64,000 nucleotides of DNA from Mucilaginibacter gossypiicola (GTDB lineage: Bacteria > Bacteroidota > Bacteroidia > Sphingobacteriales > Sphingobacteriaceae). The DNA lies in assembly GCF_900110105.1 (NCBI RefSeq), contig NZ_FOCL01000001.1, positions 124,001 to 188,000 of the forward strand, in the 5' to 3' direction. Positions 26,104 through 34,962 of this stretch are shown one piece after another. The notes under the pieces are model-generated. The model worked only from the letters and a program-made list of their open reading frames with translations, ran no database searches and was not told where the DNA came from. A program made the position numbers and the translations under genes. The stretch's first letter is position 1. Every line of letters starts with the position of its first letter.

Positions 26104-26880
26104 ATGTCTGCCGAAAACGGAAATGTATCTATCTCGAACACAGCTGATGGTATAGCAATCATTAGTTTTTATCATCCGGCACAAAATTCAATGCCCTCTG
26201 CATTATTGAAGCAGCTTGCCGGTGCCATATTCAATGCTGGCAATGACCCGCAAACGAAAGTAATAGTTTTAAAGAGCGAGGGAGAGCGTACGTTTTGCGC
26301 GGGTGCAAGTTTTGATGAACTACTGCAAATTAAGGATAAGGAAACCGGTGCGCTATTTTTTGAAGGTTTTTCTAACGTCATCAGCGCCTGCCGCAAATGT
26401 CCTAAAATTATTATCGGGAGGGTACAAGGAAAAGCAGTTGGGGGAGGTGTAGGCCTCGCTGCCGCCGCCGACTACTGTTTCGCCAGCGAGGCTGCGTCAA
26501 TAAAGTTGAGTGAGCTTACTATAGGTATCGGCCCGTTTGTAATAGCGCCGGCAGTGATGCGTAAAACAGGATTGGCTGCTTTTTCTCAGCTTACCATCCA
26601 GGCAACTGATTTTCAAACTGCCCAATGGGCAAAACAAAACGGCTTGTATAACGAGGTTTATGAAGATCTCCCATCTCTTGACGCTGCGGTATCTGAGCTT
26701 GCACAAAAACTTGCTTCATATAATCCTGAAGCACTTACTCATTTAAAGCAGATACTTTGGGAGGGAACTGCTGACTGGGATGATTTGCTTAAGCAACGTG
26801 CAGCCATAAGCGGCGAACTGGTTTTGTCGGAATTTACACAACAGTCATTGAATTCCTTTTTTAACAATAAGTCAAAGTAA
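26104..26880 (+). CDS. enoyl-CoA hydratase/isomerase family protein
   Basis: 258-residue crotonase-fold enzyme. The first oxyanion-hole segment is RTFCAGASFDELLQI and the second is GRVQGKAVGGGVGLAAAADYCFA. The family usually hydrates or isomerises enoyl-CoA esters; the catalytic Glu positions near SIKLSELTIGIGP are of the general type. It begins 77 bases after the kai-operon kinase on the same strand and may read through from it, although a functional link is not evident. The precise acyl-CoA is unknown. Confidence 0.85.
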   Translation: MSAENGNVSISNTADGIAIISFYHPAQNSMPSALLKQLAGAIFNAGNDPQTKVIVLKSEGERTFCAGASFDELLQIKDKETGALFFEGFSNVISACRKCPKIIIGRVQGKAVGGGVGLAAAADYCFASEAASIKLSELTIGIGPFVIAPAVMRKTGLAAFSQLTIQATDFQTAQWAKQNGLYNEVYEDLPSLDAAVSELAQKLASYNPEALTHLKQILWEGTADWDDLLKQRAAISGELVLSEFTQQSLNSFFNNKSK

Positions 26881-27045
26881 TTGGAATAGGGTGAAGTAGA
26901 GTTTGGCATTGTTTTTATATAATTTCATAGATGCTTCTCATTTTTAACAGATTAGTTGTAATTTAACATTTGTACACCTAAATCAGTTTTTTAACCAATA
27001 AGATAGTCGTTTTACGCGGGCCTCATTGCTCATCACTTTATTTGA

Positions 27046-29013
27046 ATGAACTATCCTCAAAAAAACAAGTTCGTTATTATTATAAGCATGCTTATCATGC
27101 TTGTTTTTTGTTTGCTGATAACAAGCTGGCTGCTCAATACAATAGCATGTATAACTATAACCATCACCGCCCTTATACTGCTTAATTATATTGAAAATAA
27201 GCGGCTTAAAAGCGAAAAAAAGATCATTAAGCTTAATAATGCCCTTACCGAACGAATGCAGCATCACACTGCTGAACTTGTTGAAACTGTTGTTAAACTG
27301 GAGGTTAGTGAAGAAAAATATCGCTCACTTATCGAACAAGCTTCCGACGCTATTTACGTGATTGACTTTGAAGGGCGTTTCACTGAAGTAAACGCCAGTT
27401 TGTGTAAAATGACGGGCTACAGCCGCGAAGAATTGCTACAGCTTAAAGTTGAACAGATCATTGATCCCGAAAACTTAAAATCCGAACCGGTAGTGCTTGG
27501 CCCGGATGATCTGCATACGGCGGTAATGAAAGAACGGCGTTTTGTGAAGAAAAACGGGCAGGTATTTGATGTAGAGGTTAATGTTAAGAGATTTACTAAA
27601 GACAATGTGCTTGTTATAGCCCGTGACATTACCAACCGCAAAGTAATGCAGGCTGGTCTTAGAGAAGCCGAGCTTAAATTCCGCACATTGGCCGAAAAAT
27701 CAGTGGTTGGCGTTTACATTGTTCAAAAGGGCACATTTATCTATGTTAATCCGCGTTTTGCTCATGTTTTTGGTTATGAACCTGACGAATTGATTGGCGT
27801 CTCGTCTGTTGATGTTATTATTAGCGAACAGTATAAAGCCATCACTCTTGAACATGTGCGGGCAAGACTTGCGGGAGAAGTGGAGAGCATCAATTATGAA
27901 GTAATGGGGATCCGTAAAGATGGCTCAAACAATTGGGTTGAATTTTATGGCTCCCGAACGCAAATTGATGATGAGCCGACTATTATTGGTTCAATGATTG
28001 ATATAACGGAGAGGAAAAAGATTGAGGAAGAGCTACGGTTATCTGAACAAAAATATAAGCTTCTTTTTGATAGTAATCCATTGCCAATGTGGATGATAGC
28101 CAAAAGTGATCTTTCAATTATAGCTGTAAATCACGCTGCCACCAAACACTACGGCTATACTGCCGAAGAGTTTTTAAGCATGACCATTAAAGATGTAAGG
28201 CCCCGCGAAGAGTGGGACGAAATGTATAAAGGTTATGCTGAAAAAGCACCTAATTGGGGCAATACTATAACTACTCTCCATCGCAAAAAGGATGGGTCGA
28301 TGATCAATGTGCAGATCTTTGGACAGGATATTATGTATGAAGGGCGTTTGGTGAGGCTTTCGATTGCTAATGACATCACCGAAAAACTCCGGTCGGAAGA
28401 GTTACTTCAAAAATCAGAAGCAAACTTGCAAACCATTTTAAACACAACAGATACCGCGTATGCCCTGTTTGATAAAGATCTGAAGGTTTTGGCATTTAAT
28501 CATAAAGCTGTAGAATTTGTGCGAAGCCAGTTTAATCATAATCCGCAAAATGGTGATAAACTTGCCGATTTCTTTCCGCCCGAACGTTTTCCGCAATTTA
28601 TTGAATTTAACCAGCAGGTTTTGAATGGCCAAAATGTGAGTTATGAGGTAGATTATGTTCAGACGGACGGTTCAAGATGCTGGTTTTATGTGCGCCTTTT
28701 CCCTATCAGGGATAGCCAGGAAAATATCTTAGGATTAATGATGGCGCTCTATGATATTACCGAAAGAAAGAATATCGAAAATAATCTTAAAGTAGCCTAC
28801 GAACGCATCCATAACCATATTAATCGCATAAAAAACATGGCCTGGAAGCAATCGCATTATATGCGTAGTCCTGTGGCTAATCTTAAAGGTCTGGCAGAAT
28901 TATTAAAGGACAATCCTACGGATACCGTGACGCTGGATTATATGATCACAGAGCTTGAACGCCTCGATGCCGTAATTGTTGAAATGGCCAGTGATGCTGC
29001 CAGTCATGATTAA
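27046..29013 (+). CDS. membrane PAS protein with DHp-like helix but no ATPase domain
   Basis: 655-residue protein with two N-terminal transmembrane helices (about 8-27 and 30-48), four PAS domains (roughly 90-200, 210-325, 330-450, 455-575), and a C-terminal helical segment WKQSHYMRSPVANLKGLAELL that imitates a HisKA box with His604. It then stops: no N, G1 or G2 ATP-binding boxes follow, and a strong terminator lies at once downstream, so this is not an in-window truncation by frameshift. Similar stand-alone proteins occur in other Sphingobacteria (from memory). It may be a phosphotransfer or dimerisation partner for a complete kinase. TTTATTTG abuts the ATG. Confidence 0.82.
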   Translation: MNYPQKNKFVIIISMLIMLVFCLLITSWLLNTIACITITITALILLNYIENKRLKSEKKIIKLNNALTERMQHHTAELVETVVKLEVSEEKYRSLIEQASDAIYVIDFEGRFTEVNASLCKMTGYSREELLQLKVEQIIDPENLKSEPVVLGPDDLHTAVMKERRFVKKNGQVFDVEVNVKRFTKDNVLVIARDITNRKVMQAGLREAELKFRTLAEKSVVGVYIVQKGTFIYVNPRFAHVFGYEPDELIGVSSVDVIISEQYKAITLEHVRARLAGEVESINYEVMGIRKDGSNNWVEFYGSRTQIDDEPTIIGSMIDITERKKIEEELRLSEQKYKLLFDSNPLPMWMIAKSDLSIIAVNHAATKHYGYTAEEFLSMTIKDVRPREEWDEMYKGYAEKAPNWGNTITTLHRKKDGSMINVQIFGQDIMYEGRLVRLSIANDITEKLRSEELLQKSEANLQTILNTTDTAYALFDKDLKVLAFNHKAVEFVRSQFNHNPQNGDKLADFFPPERFPQFIEFNQQVLNGQNVSYEVDYVQTDGSRCWFYVRLFPIRDSQENILGLMMALYDITERKNIENNLKVAYERIHNHINRIKNMAWKQSHYMRSPVANLKGLAELLKDNPTDTVTLDYMITELERLDAVIVEMASDAASHD

Positions 29014-29047
29014 ATAAGAAGCCCCGGCAATCCCGGGGCTTCTTATT
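29013..29047. terminator. bidirectional terminator hairpin
   Basis: A perfect 15-bp stem (AATAAGAAGCCCCGG and its complement) with a 5-base loop lies between the convergent PAS protein gene and the small secreted-protein gene. The flanks are T-rich on both strands. Confidence 0.88.
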
Positions 29048-29050
29048 GTT

Positions 29051-29314
29051 TTACCAGTGCCTGCAGTAACGGGGTGCACGGTAATATCGGTGATAATATA
29101 CGGGAGCATCATAATAGCGGGTAGCGTAGTAACGAGGCTGGCCGTAATAAACGTCGGGTCCGTAATAAACAGGCCTTGCGTAATATCCTCTTGCGTAAAC
29201 TACCCTGTGATATGGGCGGCCAAAATGAGCATTTATACTTATACTTTGTGCTTTTGCAAACTGAAAAGAAAATACCATCACAAAAGCTATTATTGAAAAC
29301 CGAATTAATTTCAT
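29051..29314 (-). CDS. small secreted Tyr/Arg-rich protein
   Basis: 87-residue protein with a clear signal peptide (MKLIRFSIIAFVMVFSFQFAKAQ) and a mature part dominated by repeated YY, RYY and VYYG units, very rich in Tyr, Arg and Pro and with a single Cys near the end. Such proteins are frequent in Bacteroidota, and their role is unknown; surface association is a guess. The composition is biased but the frame is intact and bounded by a terminator. Confidence 0.72.
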   Translation of the reverse strand: MKLIRFSIIAFVMVFSFQFAKAQSISINAHFGRPYHRVVYARGYYARPVYYGPDVYYGQPRYYATRYYDAPVYYHRYYRAPRYCRHW

Positions 29315-29406
29315 AGTTGTAAATTTTAGTTAATACCTAAATTGTAATACACAATTATGACTGGCGACAAGAAAGTTGGTTTAATCAAAAATTTATATTT
29401 TTAGGT

Positions 29407-31092
29407 ATGTATTACTTTGTCTTTTCTACAATAGTTGTTCTCATCATAGTTGGCTTACTTTATATCAAATCATATTATGACAGGTTACGCTGGGCAAAAA
29501 AGAGATTGGTGAAAATTCAGGGTAAATGGGGTAAGCCGCTCAATACCCGACGAAATTTCGACCTGATCAGAACTTATTTAGACTCGGCCAATGATAAAAA
29601 TAAAGTTTCTGTTCAGACGGCCGACGACCTTGACCTGATCAGCGTTTTTAATTATATCGACAGAACAAACAGTAAACCAGGCAAACAATATCTTTTTAAG
29701 TTACTGTATCAGCCCACAACTGATATCGATGCTTTACATGACCTCGATAATGCTGTTGAAGACCTTAATATGGATATCCCCGGCCGGGAACTTATAGAAG
29801 TTGAACTATCAAAACTTAATAGTCCCGACGCGTATTTTATCGCAGATCTTTTTCTTAAAGAACATAAACCGGTATTTTCGTCGGTAGTAAATTTTTATGC
29901 AAAGGTTTCTCCATTCTTGGTCATCGCGGCTTTAATATCGCTCATCGTTATACCCAATATCTATAGCTTTATCTTTTTGGTGTTGTTGTTTGCTTACAAC
30001 ATCGGGATACATCTTACCAGCCGCAAGGCCATCTCCGGATATGCCAGATCGTTACCGCAATTACTGATCATGTATAAGGTAGCAGTGGCGTTGGTAAAAA
30101 GCGGGGAATTTGGCTCGACTACAGCAGTAAAGCAGAGCCTTATTAATTTAACAGGTTTAAAACGTGCACTTAAGTTTGTGAATATAGAAAGCCGCTTCGC
30201 GAGTAGTACAAGCGATATCGGTTATGCCGCGTTTAAGTTGTTTAAATTGCTTTTTGTAATTGAGCCTAACACCTATACATCGTCATTAAAACAGATTGCT
30301 AAATATAGCACCGATATCAAAGAAGTATATGAATTTATTGGCCTGGCTGATACGCTGATAACTATACAATCTATCCGGGATGGCTTACCGCTTTATTCAA
30401 AGCCGGAATTTACGGGTGTTGATGGCAAAATAGAACTTACCGAACTCTTTCACCCGCTGGTAGCTAATTGTGTAACCAACTCGCTGTATACCACAGAGGC
30501 CGATAGGGGAGCGTTGATCACCGGGTCGAACATGGCGGGGAAAACTACATTCATTAAAGCGCTGGCATTAAATACGCTGCTGTCGCAAACCATATTTACA
30601 AGCTGCGCAAAGGCCTATAAAGCGCCTGTGTTAAAAATAAAAACCAGTATTAAAACCAGCGACAATATTGATGAACAAAAGAGTTATTTCCAGGCGCAGG
30701 CCTCTGCTATTTTAAATATCATCGATAACAGCTCTCAGAAAGAAGATATAAAAAGCCTGGTGATCATCGATGAGATTTTCAGGGGGACAAATACCATTGA
30801 ACGTATAGCAGCAGCGAAATCGGTGCTTTCGTATATCACCGCTAACCAGAACTTTGTGTTTGTTTCAACCCATGACCTGGAGCTGGCCGAACTGCTTGAT
30901 GAAGATTTTATTGTGTACTCATTTTCTGATTCAAAAGACGGTCGGGTACTCGTGTTTGATTATCTGTTGAAACAAGGTTTACTTAAAAGCACCAACGGCA
31001 TAGCCATACTCAAATCAATGGGATATCCCGAAACTATTATTGATGAAGCTGATATTATTAGTGAGCGAATGATGAATAGGTATTTGGTGTAA
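29407..31092 (+). CDS. MutS-family ATPase with N-terminal membrane segments
   Basis: 561-residue protein with the C-terminal MutS ATPase domain. Walker A is GSNMAGKT (373-380) and Walker B is LVIIDEIFRGTNTIER (about 452-467), with the STHDLELAEL switch region. In place of the mismatch-recognition domains it has a transmembrane helix at residues 2-20 and two more near 165-200 (FLVIAALISLIVIPNIYSFI). It therefore belongs to the membrane MutS-like group of Bacteroidota and is unlikely to do classical mismatch repair. Its target is unknown. Confidence 0.85.
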   Translation: MYYFVFSTIVVLIIVGLLYIKSYYDRLRWAKKRLVKIQGKWGKPLNTRRNFDLIRTYLDSANDKNKVSVQTADDLDLISVFNYIDRTNSKPGKQYLFKLLYQPTTDIDALHDLDNAVEDLNMDIPGRELIEVELSKLNSPDAYFIADLFLKEHKPVFSSVVNFYAKVSPFLVIAALISLIVIPNIYSFIFLVLLFAYNIGIHLTSRKAISGYARSLPQLLIMYKVAVALVKSGEFGSTTAVKQSLINLTGLKRALKFVNIESRFASSTSDIGYAAFKLFKLLFVIEPNTYTSSLKQIAKYSTDIKEVYEFIGLADTLITIQSIRDGLPLYSKPEFTGVDGKIELTELFHPLVANCVTNSLYTTEADRGALITGSNMAGKTTFIKALALNTLLSQTIFTSCAKAYKAPVLKIKTSIKTSDNIDEQKSYFQAQASAILNIIDNSSQKEDIKSLVIIDEIFRGTNTIERIAAAKSVLSYITANQNFVFVSTHDLELAELLDEDFIVYSFSDSKDGRVLVFDYLLKQGLLKSTNGIAILKSMGYPETIIDEADIISERMMNRYLV

Positions 31093-31148
31093 GCCGCACA
31101 GGTGTTCGGAAGATGCAGATCAATTGAAAATGTTGGTTTAAAAGGTCA

Positions 31149-31243
31149 TGTCATTGCGAGGAGGCACGACGAAGCAATCTCGTAGCTATACAGACTGGAC
31201 ATGCATTGGCTGCGAGATTGCCGCGCTACGCTCGCAATGGCAT
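31149..31243. repeat. dispersed inverted repeat, diverged copy
   Basis: Begins TGTCATTGCGAG and ends with CTCGCAATGGCA; the arms pair imperfectly and one carries a small insertion. It is related to the element at 8764-8853 and lies between convergent genes. Confidence 0.75.
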
Positions 31244-31308
31244 ATTTTTCATGTTCCCTCGGGGGCTCTTGCAGAAATCCTGAGGGAACTTTAACAAAAT
31301 CTCATTAA

Positions 31309-31599
31309 TTAATCCTCATACAACCTCAGCCGGTTTTTCAAATATCTCATGTCTTCCTGTAGTTTTTCAACCCGTTCAAGTAGGTGGGAGATAGCTTCAA
31401 TACCTGCTATATTGATATCCAGTTCGTGCAGGCTGATCAGCTTTTCCAGCTTTTGAAGTTCGGCTTGGGGGATGAAGGTGGTTTCGTTGATGATGGTAAT
31501 TTCAACCAACCCGGCTTCATGTAATGAAGTAATGAACGTGTACTCAACATTATGATATACACAAAAATCGTTTGCGGCTATTAACTCTGCTGTTTTCAT
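31309..31599 (-). CDS. cbpM: chaperone modulator CbpM
   Basis: 96-residue MerR-like small protein that binds the J domain of CbpA and inhibits it. The pattern AANDFCVYHNVEYTFITSLHEAGLVEI, then FIPQAELQKLEKLISLHELDINIAGIE and a C-terminal coiled coil, matches the family in order and length. It starts 12 bases after the cbpA-type gene on the same strand, the usual cbpA-cbpM order. Confidence 0.88.
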   Translation of the reverse strand: MKTAELIAANDFCVYHNVEYTFITSLHEAGLVEITIINETTFIPQAELQKLEKLISLHELDINIAGIEAISHLLERVEKLQEDMRYLKNRLRLYED

Positions 31600-31611
31600 A
31601 ATGCGTTTAAT

Positions 31612-32526
31612 TTAGGCTGATGATTTTGCCAGTTCTTCAAACAGTTGCTTTTGTTTCTCGGTAAGGTTGGTTGGAGTTTGGATATCATAGGTCAGGTACA
31701 GATCGCCAAATTCATTCTCTTTTTTATATACGGGCATACCTTTGCCCTTCAGCTTTACTTTGGCACCGTTTTGTGTTTCGGGGCTTACTTTCACTTTAAC
31801 CTTGCCGTTTAATGTATCAGCAGTTACTTCTCCGCCCAAAACCGCGGTGTACAGGTCAAGTTTTAATGTAGTATATAAATTGTTTCCATCACGTTTAAAG
31901 CTGGCATCAGGGGCAACGTTAAACTGAATATAGAGGTCGCCGGCAGGGCCGCCGTTTACACCCGGAGCACCATGCCCGGCTATTTTAATGGTTTGTCCGT
32001 TCTCGATACCTGCGGGTATAGTGATGCGGATATTTTTACCGTTAACGGTTAGTGTTTGCTTGTGTGTTTCAAGTACGTCACGAAGATTTAAGCTCAACGA
32101 GGCATTATAATCCTGCCCGCGGAATTTTGCCTGCCTGCCTCCGCGCGCGCTTCCGGCACCGCCAAACATCGACTGGAAAAAGTCTGAAAAATCTTCACTT
32201 CCAAAACCATCAGCGCTGCTAAATCCCTCCGCACCGCCGAATCCGCCATACTCTCCAAAGCCGCCGGCCTGTTGACGTGCCTGTTGTTCGTACGCTTCGC
32301 CATGCTGCCAATTCTCACCGTATTTATCGTATTTCTTTCGCTTTTCAGGGTCGCTTAATACCTCATTTGCCTCGTTTAACTGCTGAAACTTTTTGTTGGC
32401 CTCTTCGTCGTTAGGGTTAAGATCGGGGTGATATTTGCGGGCCAGTTTGCGGTATGCATTTTTAATATCCTTTTCGGATGCATTTTTATCAAGCTCTAAT
32501 ACTTTGTAATAATCTATAAAAGCCAT
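31612..32526 (-). CDS. cbpA: DnaJ-class co-chaperone CbpA
   Basis: 304-residue Hsp40. The J domain occupies residues 1-70 with the HPD motif His33-Pro34-Asp35, a Gly/Phe-rich linker ([15 protein letters not shown]) follows, and then the two C-terminal peptide-binding domains. The zinc-finger repeats of DnaJ are absent, which separates CbpA from DnaJ. It stimulates DnaK and, in E. coli, also binds DNA. It forms an operon with cbpM downstream. Confidence 0.9.
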   Translation of the reverse strand: MAFIDYYKVLELDKNASEKDIKNAYRKLARKYHPDLNPNDEEANKKFQQLNEANEVLSDPEKRKKYDKYGENWQHGEAYEQQARQQAGGFGEYGGFGGAEGFSSADGFGSEDFSDFFQSMFGGAGSARGGRQAKFRGQDYNASLSLNLRDVLETHKQTLTVNGKNIRITIPAGIENGQTIKIAGHGAPGVNGGPAGDLYIQFNVAPDASFKRDGNNLYTTLKLDLYTAVLGGEVTADTLNGKVKVKVSPETQNGAKVKLKGKGMPVYKKENEFGDLYLTYDIQTPTNLTEKQKQLFEELAKSSA

Positions 32527-32673
32527 GGCTGGGTTTAATATAAACAGATGTGTTATTAACTATTAAATATACAGCTTGGTTTTAAAACGAATGGCTTTTT
32601 TAATGTCATTTGATATAAGTGCACCGGCTTTAAAATTATGACCAGTGGCCTTTTATTTAAAGTTTGCAAATAC

Positions 32674-32681
32674 TACATTTG
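32674..32681 (+). promoter_or_regulatory. -7 promoter box of the GNAT gene
   Basis: TACATTTG fits TAnnTTTG and lies 20 bases before the ATG at 32702. It excludes the longer in-frame extension back to 32645. Confidence 0.55.
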
Positions 32682-32701
32682 GCGTCCTTAAATTAAAGCA
32701 T

Positions 32702-33214
32702 ATGCCTGTAATAACCCAAGCTACCCTTGTTGATGTTTCTGAACTTAACGTTTTAGTGAACAGTGCTTACCGTGGCGAAAGCTCCAAAAAGGGATGGACA
32801 ACTGAAGCCAACTTAATTGATGGCATCCGCATTGATGAAGAAACGCTTACCACTTATATGAATGATGAAAATATCATCATTTTAAAACATACCGACGAAG
32901 ATGGCTATATTACCGGTACGGTTTATCTTGAGATCAGGTACCCGAAGCTGTATGTGGGCATGTTTAGTGTATCGCCATTGCTGCAAAATAAAGGGGTAGG
33001 GCGTGCTTTAATTGAAGAAGCGGAAGTCTACGCACGTAAACACAATTGCCATACGCTAACCATGACAGTGATCAGCACCCGTTTTGAACTGATAAGCTGG
33101 TACGAACGCCGCGGCTACAAACCAACCGGCGAAATCCAGCCTTTTCACGCCCATGGACGTTTCGGCGATGCTAAACAGCATATTGAACTGATAGTGATGG
33201 AGAAAAGTATTTAG
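32702..33214 (+). CDS. GNAT-family N-acetyltransferase
   Basis: 170-residue acetyltransferase. The acetyl-CoA pocket is FSVSPLLQNKGVGRALIEEAE (motif A, Q-x-x-G-x-G/A), followed by the TMTVISTRFELISWYERRGY motif B region. The substrate is unknown. I start at the ATG at 32702 because a promoter-like -7 box sits between it and the upstream in-frame start. The gene ends at the edge of a heptameric repeat region. Confidence 0.86.
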   Translation: MPVITQATLVDVSELNVLVNSAYRGESSKKGWTTEANLIDGIRIDEETLTTYMNDENIIILKHTDEDGYITGTVYLEIRYPKLYVGMFSVSPLLQNKGVGRALIEEAEVYARKHNCHTLTMTVISTRFELISWYERRGYKPTGEIQPFHAHGRFGDAKQHIELIVMEKSI

Positions 33215-33383
33215 AGTCTTTAGTCGGAAGTCTTAAGTTCTAAGTTTTTAGTCGAAAGTGCTAAGCAGAGTAAATTGACTTTAAACTTAAGGCTCAAGAC
33301 TTAGAACTTCATTGGTTGAATTTGGTATAAATCGGCTTAGAGCTTCAGACTCAAGACTTAGAACTTAAGCCTTAGGACTTCAA
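33215..33383. repeat. heptameric repeat region in opposite orientations
   Basis: Strict 7-base periodicity. Bases 33215-33270 are eight units of the type AGTCTTA (AGTCTTT, AGTCGGA, AGTCTTA and so on). Bases 33278-33312 and 33335-33383 hold units of the type ACTTAGA or ACTTAAG, which read as the reverse complement. The two halves could fold on each other. The last two codons and stop of the HAD gene on the minus strand lie inside the array. Confidence 0.85.
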
Positions 33384-34064
33384 AACAAACTCCAGCACCT
33401 CGCTGATCTTATCAGCCTGTTTAAAGTTTTCGTGGGTTAAAACAGTTTCTACGTGTTCATGTGCCCAGGTAGTATGAAAAGGTACGTGAACAGCATGCCC
33501 GCCAATATTGATCACCGGCATCACATCTGATTTTAGGGAGTTACCGATCATCATAAATTCTTCGGGATTGATGTCGAGGTGTTTGATCAGCTTGATGTAA
33601 TCATCTTCCTTTTTATCGCTCATGATCTCGATGTGGTGAAAGTAATGTGCCAGCCCAGATTTTTTGAGCTTGCGTTCCTGGTCAAGCAGATCACCTTTGG
33701 TAGCTACAACCAGCCTGTAGTGGTCTTTTAATGAAGATAATACATGCTCTACATCATTTAGGATCTCTATAGGTTGATTAAGCATATCCTTGCCATACTG
33801 TAGTATGGTTTCAACTACCTCAACACTGATGTTTTTTTCGGAAATGCTTAGCGCTGCCTCTATCATGCTCAGGATGTAGCCTTTTATTCCGTAGCCATAA
33901 AGCGGCAGGTTATCAACCTCAACCTTAAAAAGCTCTTTGGAAATGGTATGCTGGGGCGAAAAGTTTTCGAGCAGACTGCAAAACCTTTCTTCGGTAGCTT
34001 GAAAGTAAGGTTCATTTACCCAAAGGGTATCGTCGGCATCAAAGGCAATTACTTTTAGGTTCAT
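33372..34064 (-). CDS. HAD-superfamily hydrolase
   Basis: 230-residue phosphatase-like protein. Motif I is IAFDADDTLW with its nucleophile Asp, motif II is LVVATKGD, and motif III/IV is FMMIGNSLKSDVMPVINIGG. A helical cap lies between motifs I and II. I start at ATG 34064 (MNLKVIAFDADDTLW); the longer frame to 34091 only adds residues before the first strand. Its C-terminal Lys-Ser and stop codon are encoded by repeat units of the heptameric array, which suggests that the array eroded or replaced the original end. The substrate is unknown. Confidence 0.86.
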   Translation of the reverse strand: MNLKVIAFDADDTLWVNEPYFQATEERFCSLLENFSPQHTISKELFKVEVDNLPLYGYGIKGYILSMIEAALSISEKNISVEVVETILQYGKDMLNQPIEILNDVEHVLSSLKDHYRLVVATKGDLLDQERKLKKSGLAHYFHHIEIMSDKKEDDYIKLIKHLDINPEEFMMIGNSLKSDVMPVINIGGHAVHVPFHTTWAHEHVETVLTHENFKQADKISEVLEFVLKS

Positions 34065-34269
34065 TTGAAGTATCTGGTTTACCTGGTGCAATAATAATAC
34101 ATCAGGTTGATTTTAGCAGCATAAAGGGCCGTTAAGCATCAATAAATATTTAACATTTATTAACTATTGAGCTCAATTTAAGCGATTTAAAAATAAAGTA
34201 AATTTGTATGCAACCTTATTTCAAAAGCTACGTCTCATAACTTAAATGGTCAAATTAATATTCGTTTAA

Positions 34270-34629
34270 ATGGAAGAGATACTGCCACCCTTAAAAGAAT
34301 TTATTGTTGATTATTGCAACAGGTATAAGATCCATAAGGTTGATCCGCACAGCCTGAGCCTCGAGACCAGTATCGATCTTGATCTGGATATTTTTGATAT
34401 TGAGATAGACCTTTTTCTTGCAGATTTTGCCGAAGAATTTAATGTCGATCCATCCAAATTCAGCTGGTATAAATATGGCTATCCCAAAGGCTCAACCCGG
34501 GTAAAAATGATAAAACTGATGTTTGGCTACAACACCACATGGGTTAAACAGCTGGCTCAATACTGCTACACTCCCAAATTTAAAGTGCGCAACCTACAGG
34601 ATGCAGTCAAAACGGGCAAATTGGTTTAA
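34270..34629 (+). CDS. DUF1493-family acidic protein
   Basis: 119-residue protein with an acidic first half (LSLETSIDLDLDIFDIEIDLFLADFAEEFNVD) and a DPSKFSWYKYGYP segment, matching DUF1493, a small family distantly reminiscent of acyl carrier proteins. No Ser of the DSL phosphopantetheine type is evident. The function is unknown. No neighbour suggests a pathway. Confidence 0.7.
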   Translation: MEEILPPLKEFIVDYCNRYKIHKVDPHSLSLETSIDLDLDIFDIEIDLFLADFAEEFNVDPSKFSWYKYGYPKGSTRVKMIKLMFGYNTTWVKQLAQYCYTPKFKVRNLQDAVKTGKLV

Positions 34630-34637
34630 TGAATGAT

Positions 34638-34725
34638 ATAGGTTTCACCAATCCGAAATCGGTGAAATCAGAAAGCAATTGGTGAAATCCCCAGAACAAA
34701 AATCAGCGAAATCAATGTAATCAAA
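34638..34725. repeat. short degenerate GGTGAAATC repeats
   Basis: GGTGAAATC and close variants occur several times at irregular 15-30 base spacing, ending in AATCAATGTAATC. This looks like the remains of a dispersed low-complexity repeat in a spacer. Confidence 0.5.
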
Positions 34726-34736
34726 AAAGTCAGCGG

Positions 34737-34958
34737 TTAAAGATCGGCAACCCCGGTATGTTTACGTTTGATGAAATTCCTGATATCCAACACAATGCCC
34801 GCAAAAAAGTAAAATATCAGCGGAAAGCCCACTGCTAAAAAAGAGGAGTAGATAAAGAAAAGTCTGATTTTGGAGATAGAAATATTAAAACGTTCGCCAA
34901 GATAGGTGCATACGCCAAAAGAGTACCGTTCAAAAAAAGTGAGTATTCGCTGTAGCAT
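34737..34958 (-). CDS. PspC-domain membrane protein
   Basis: 73-residue protein of the PspC type, with the conserved GVCTYLGERFNISISKIRLFFI start and one transmembrane helix (about 30-52, FFIYSSFLAVGFPLIFYFFAGIV region). It starts 4 bases after the DUF2851 gene, so the two are co-transcribed. PspC homologues respond to envelope stress in enterobacteria; here it stands without PspA or PspB. Confidence 0.83.
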   Translation of the reverse strand: MLQRILTFFERYSFGVCTYLGERFNISISKIRLFFIYSSFLAVGFPLIFYFFAGIVLDIRNFIKRKHTGVADL

Positions 34959-34962
34959 GGTG

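Noticed and set aside
33215..33383. CRISPR array
   Set aside because: Units are 7 bases with no spacers and no cas genes; it is a short tandem repeat.
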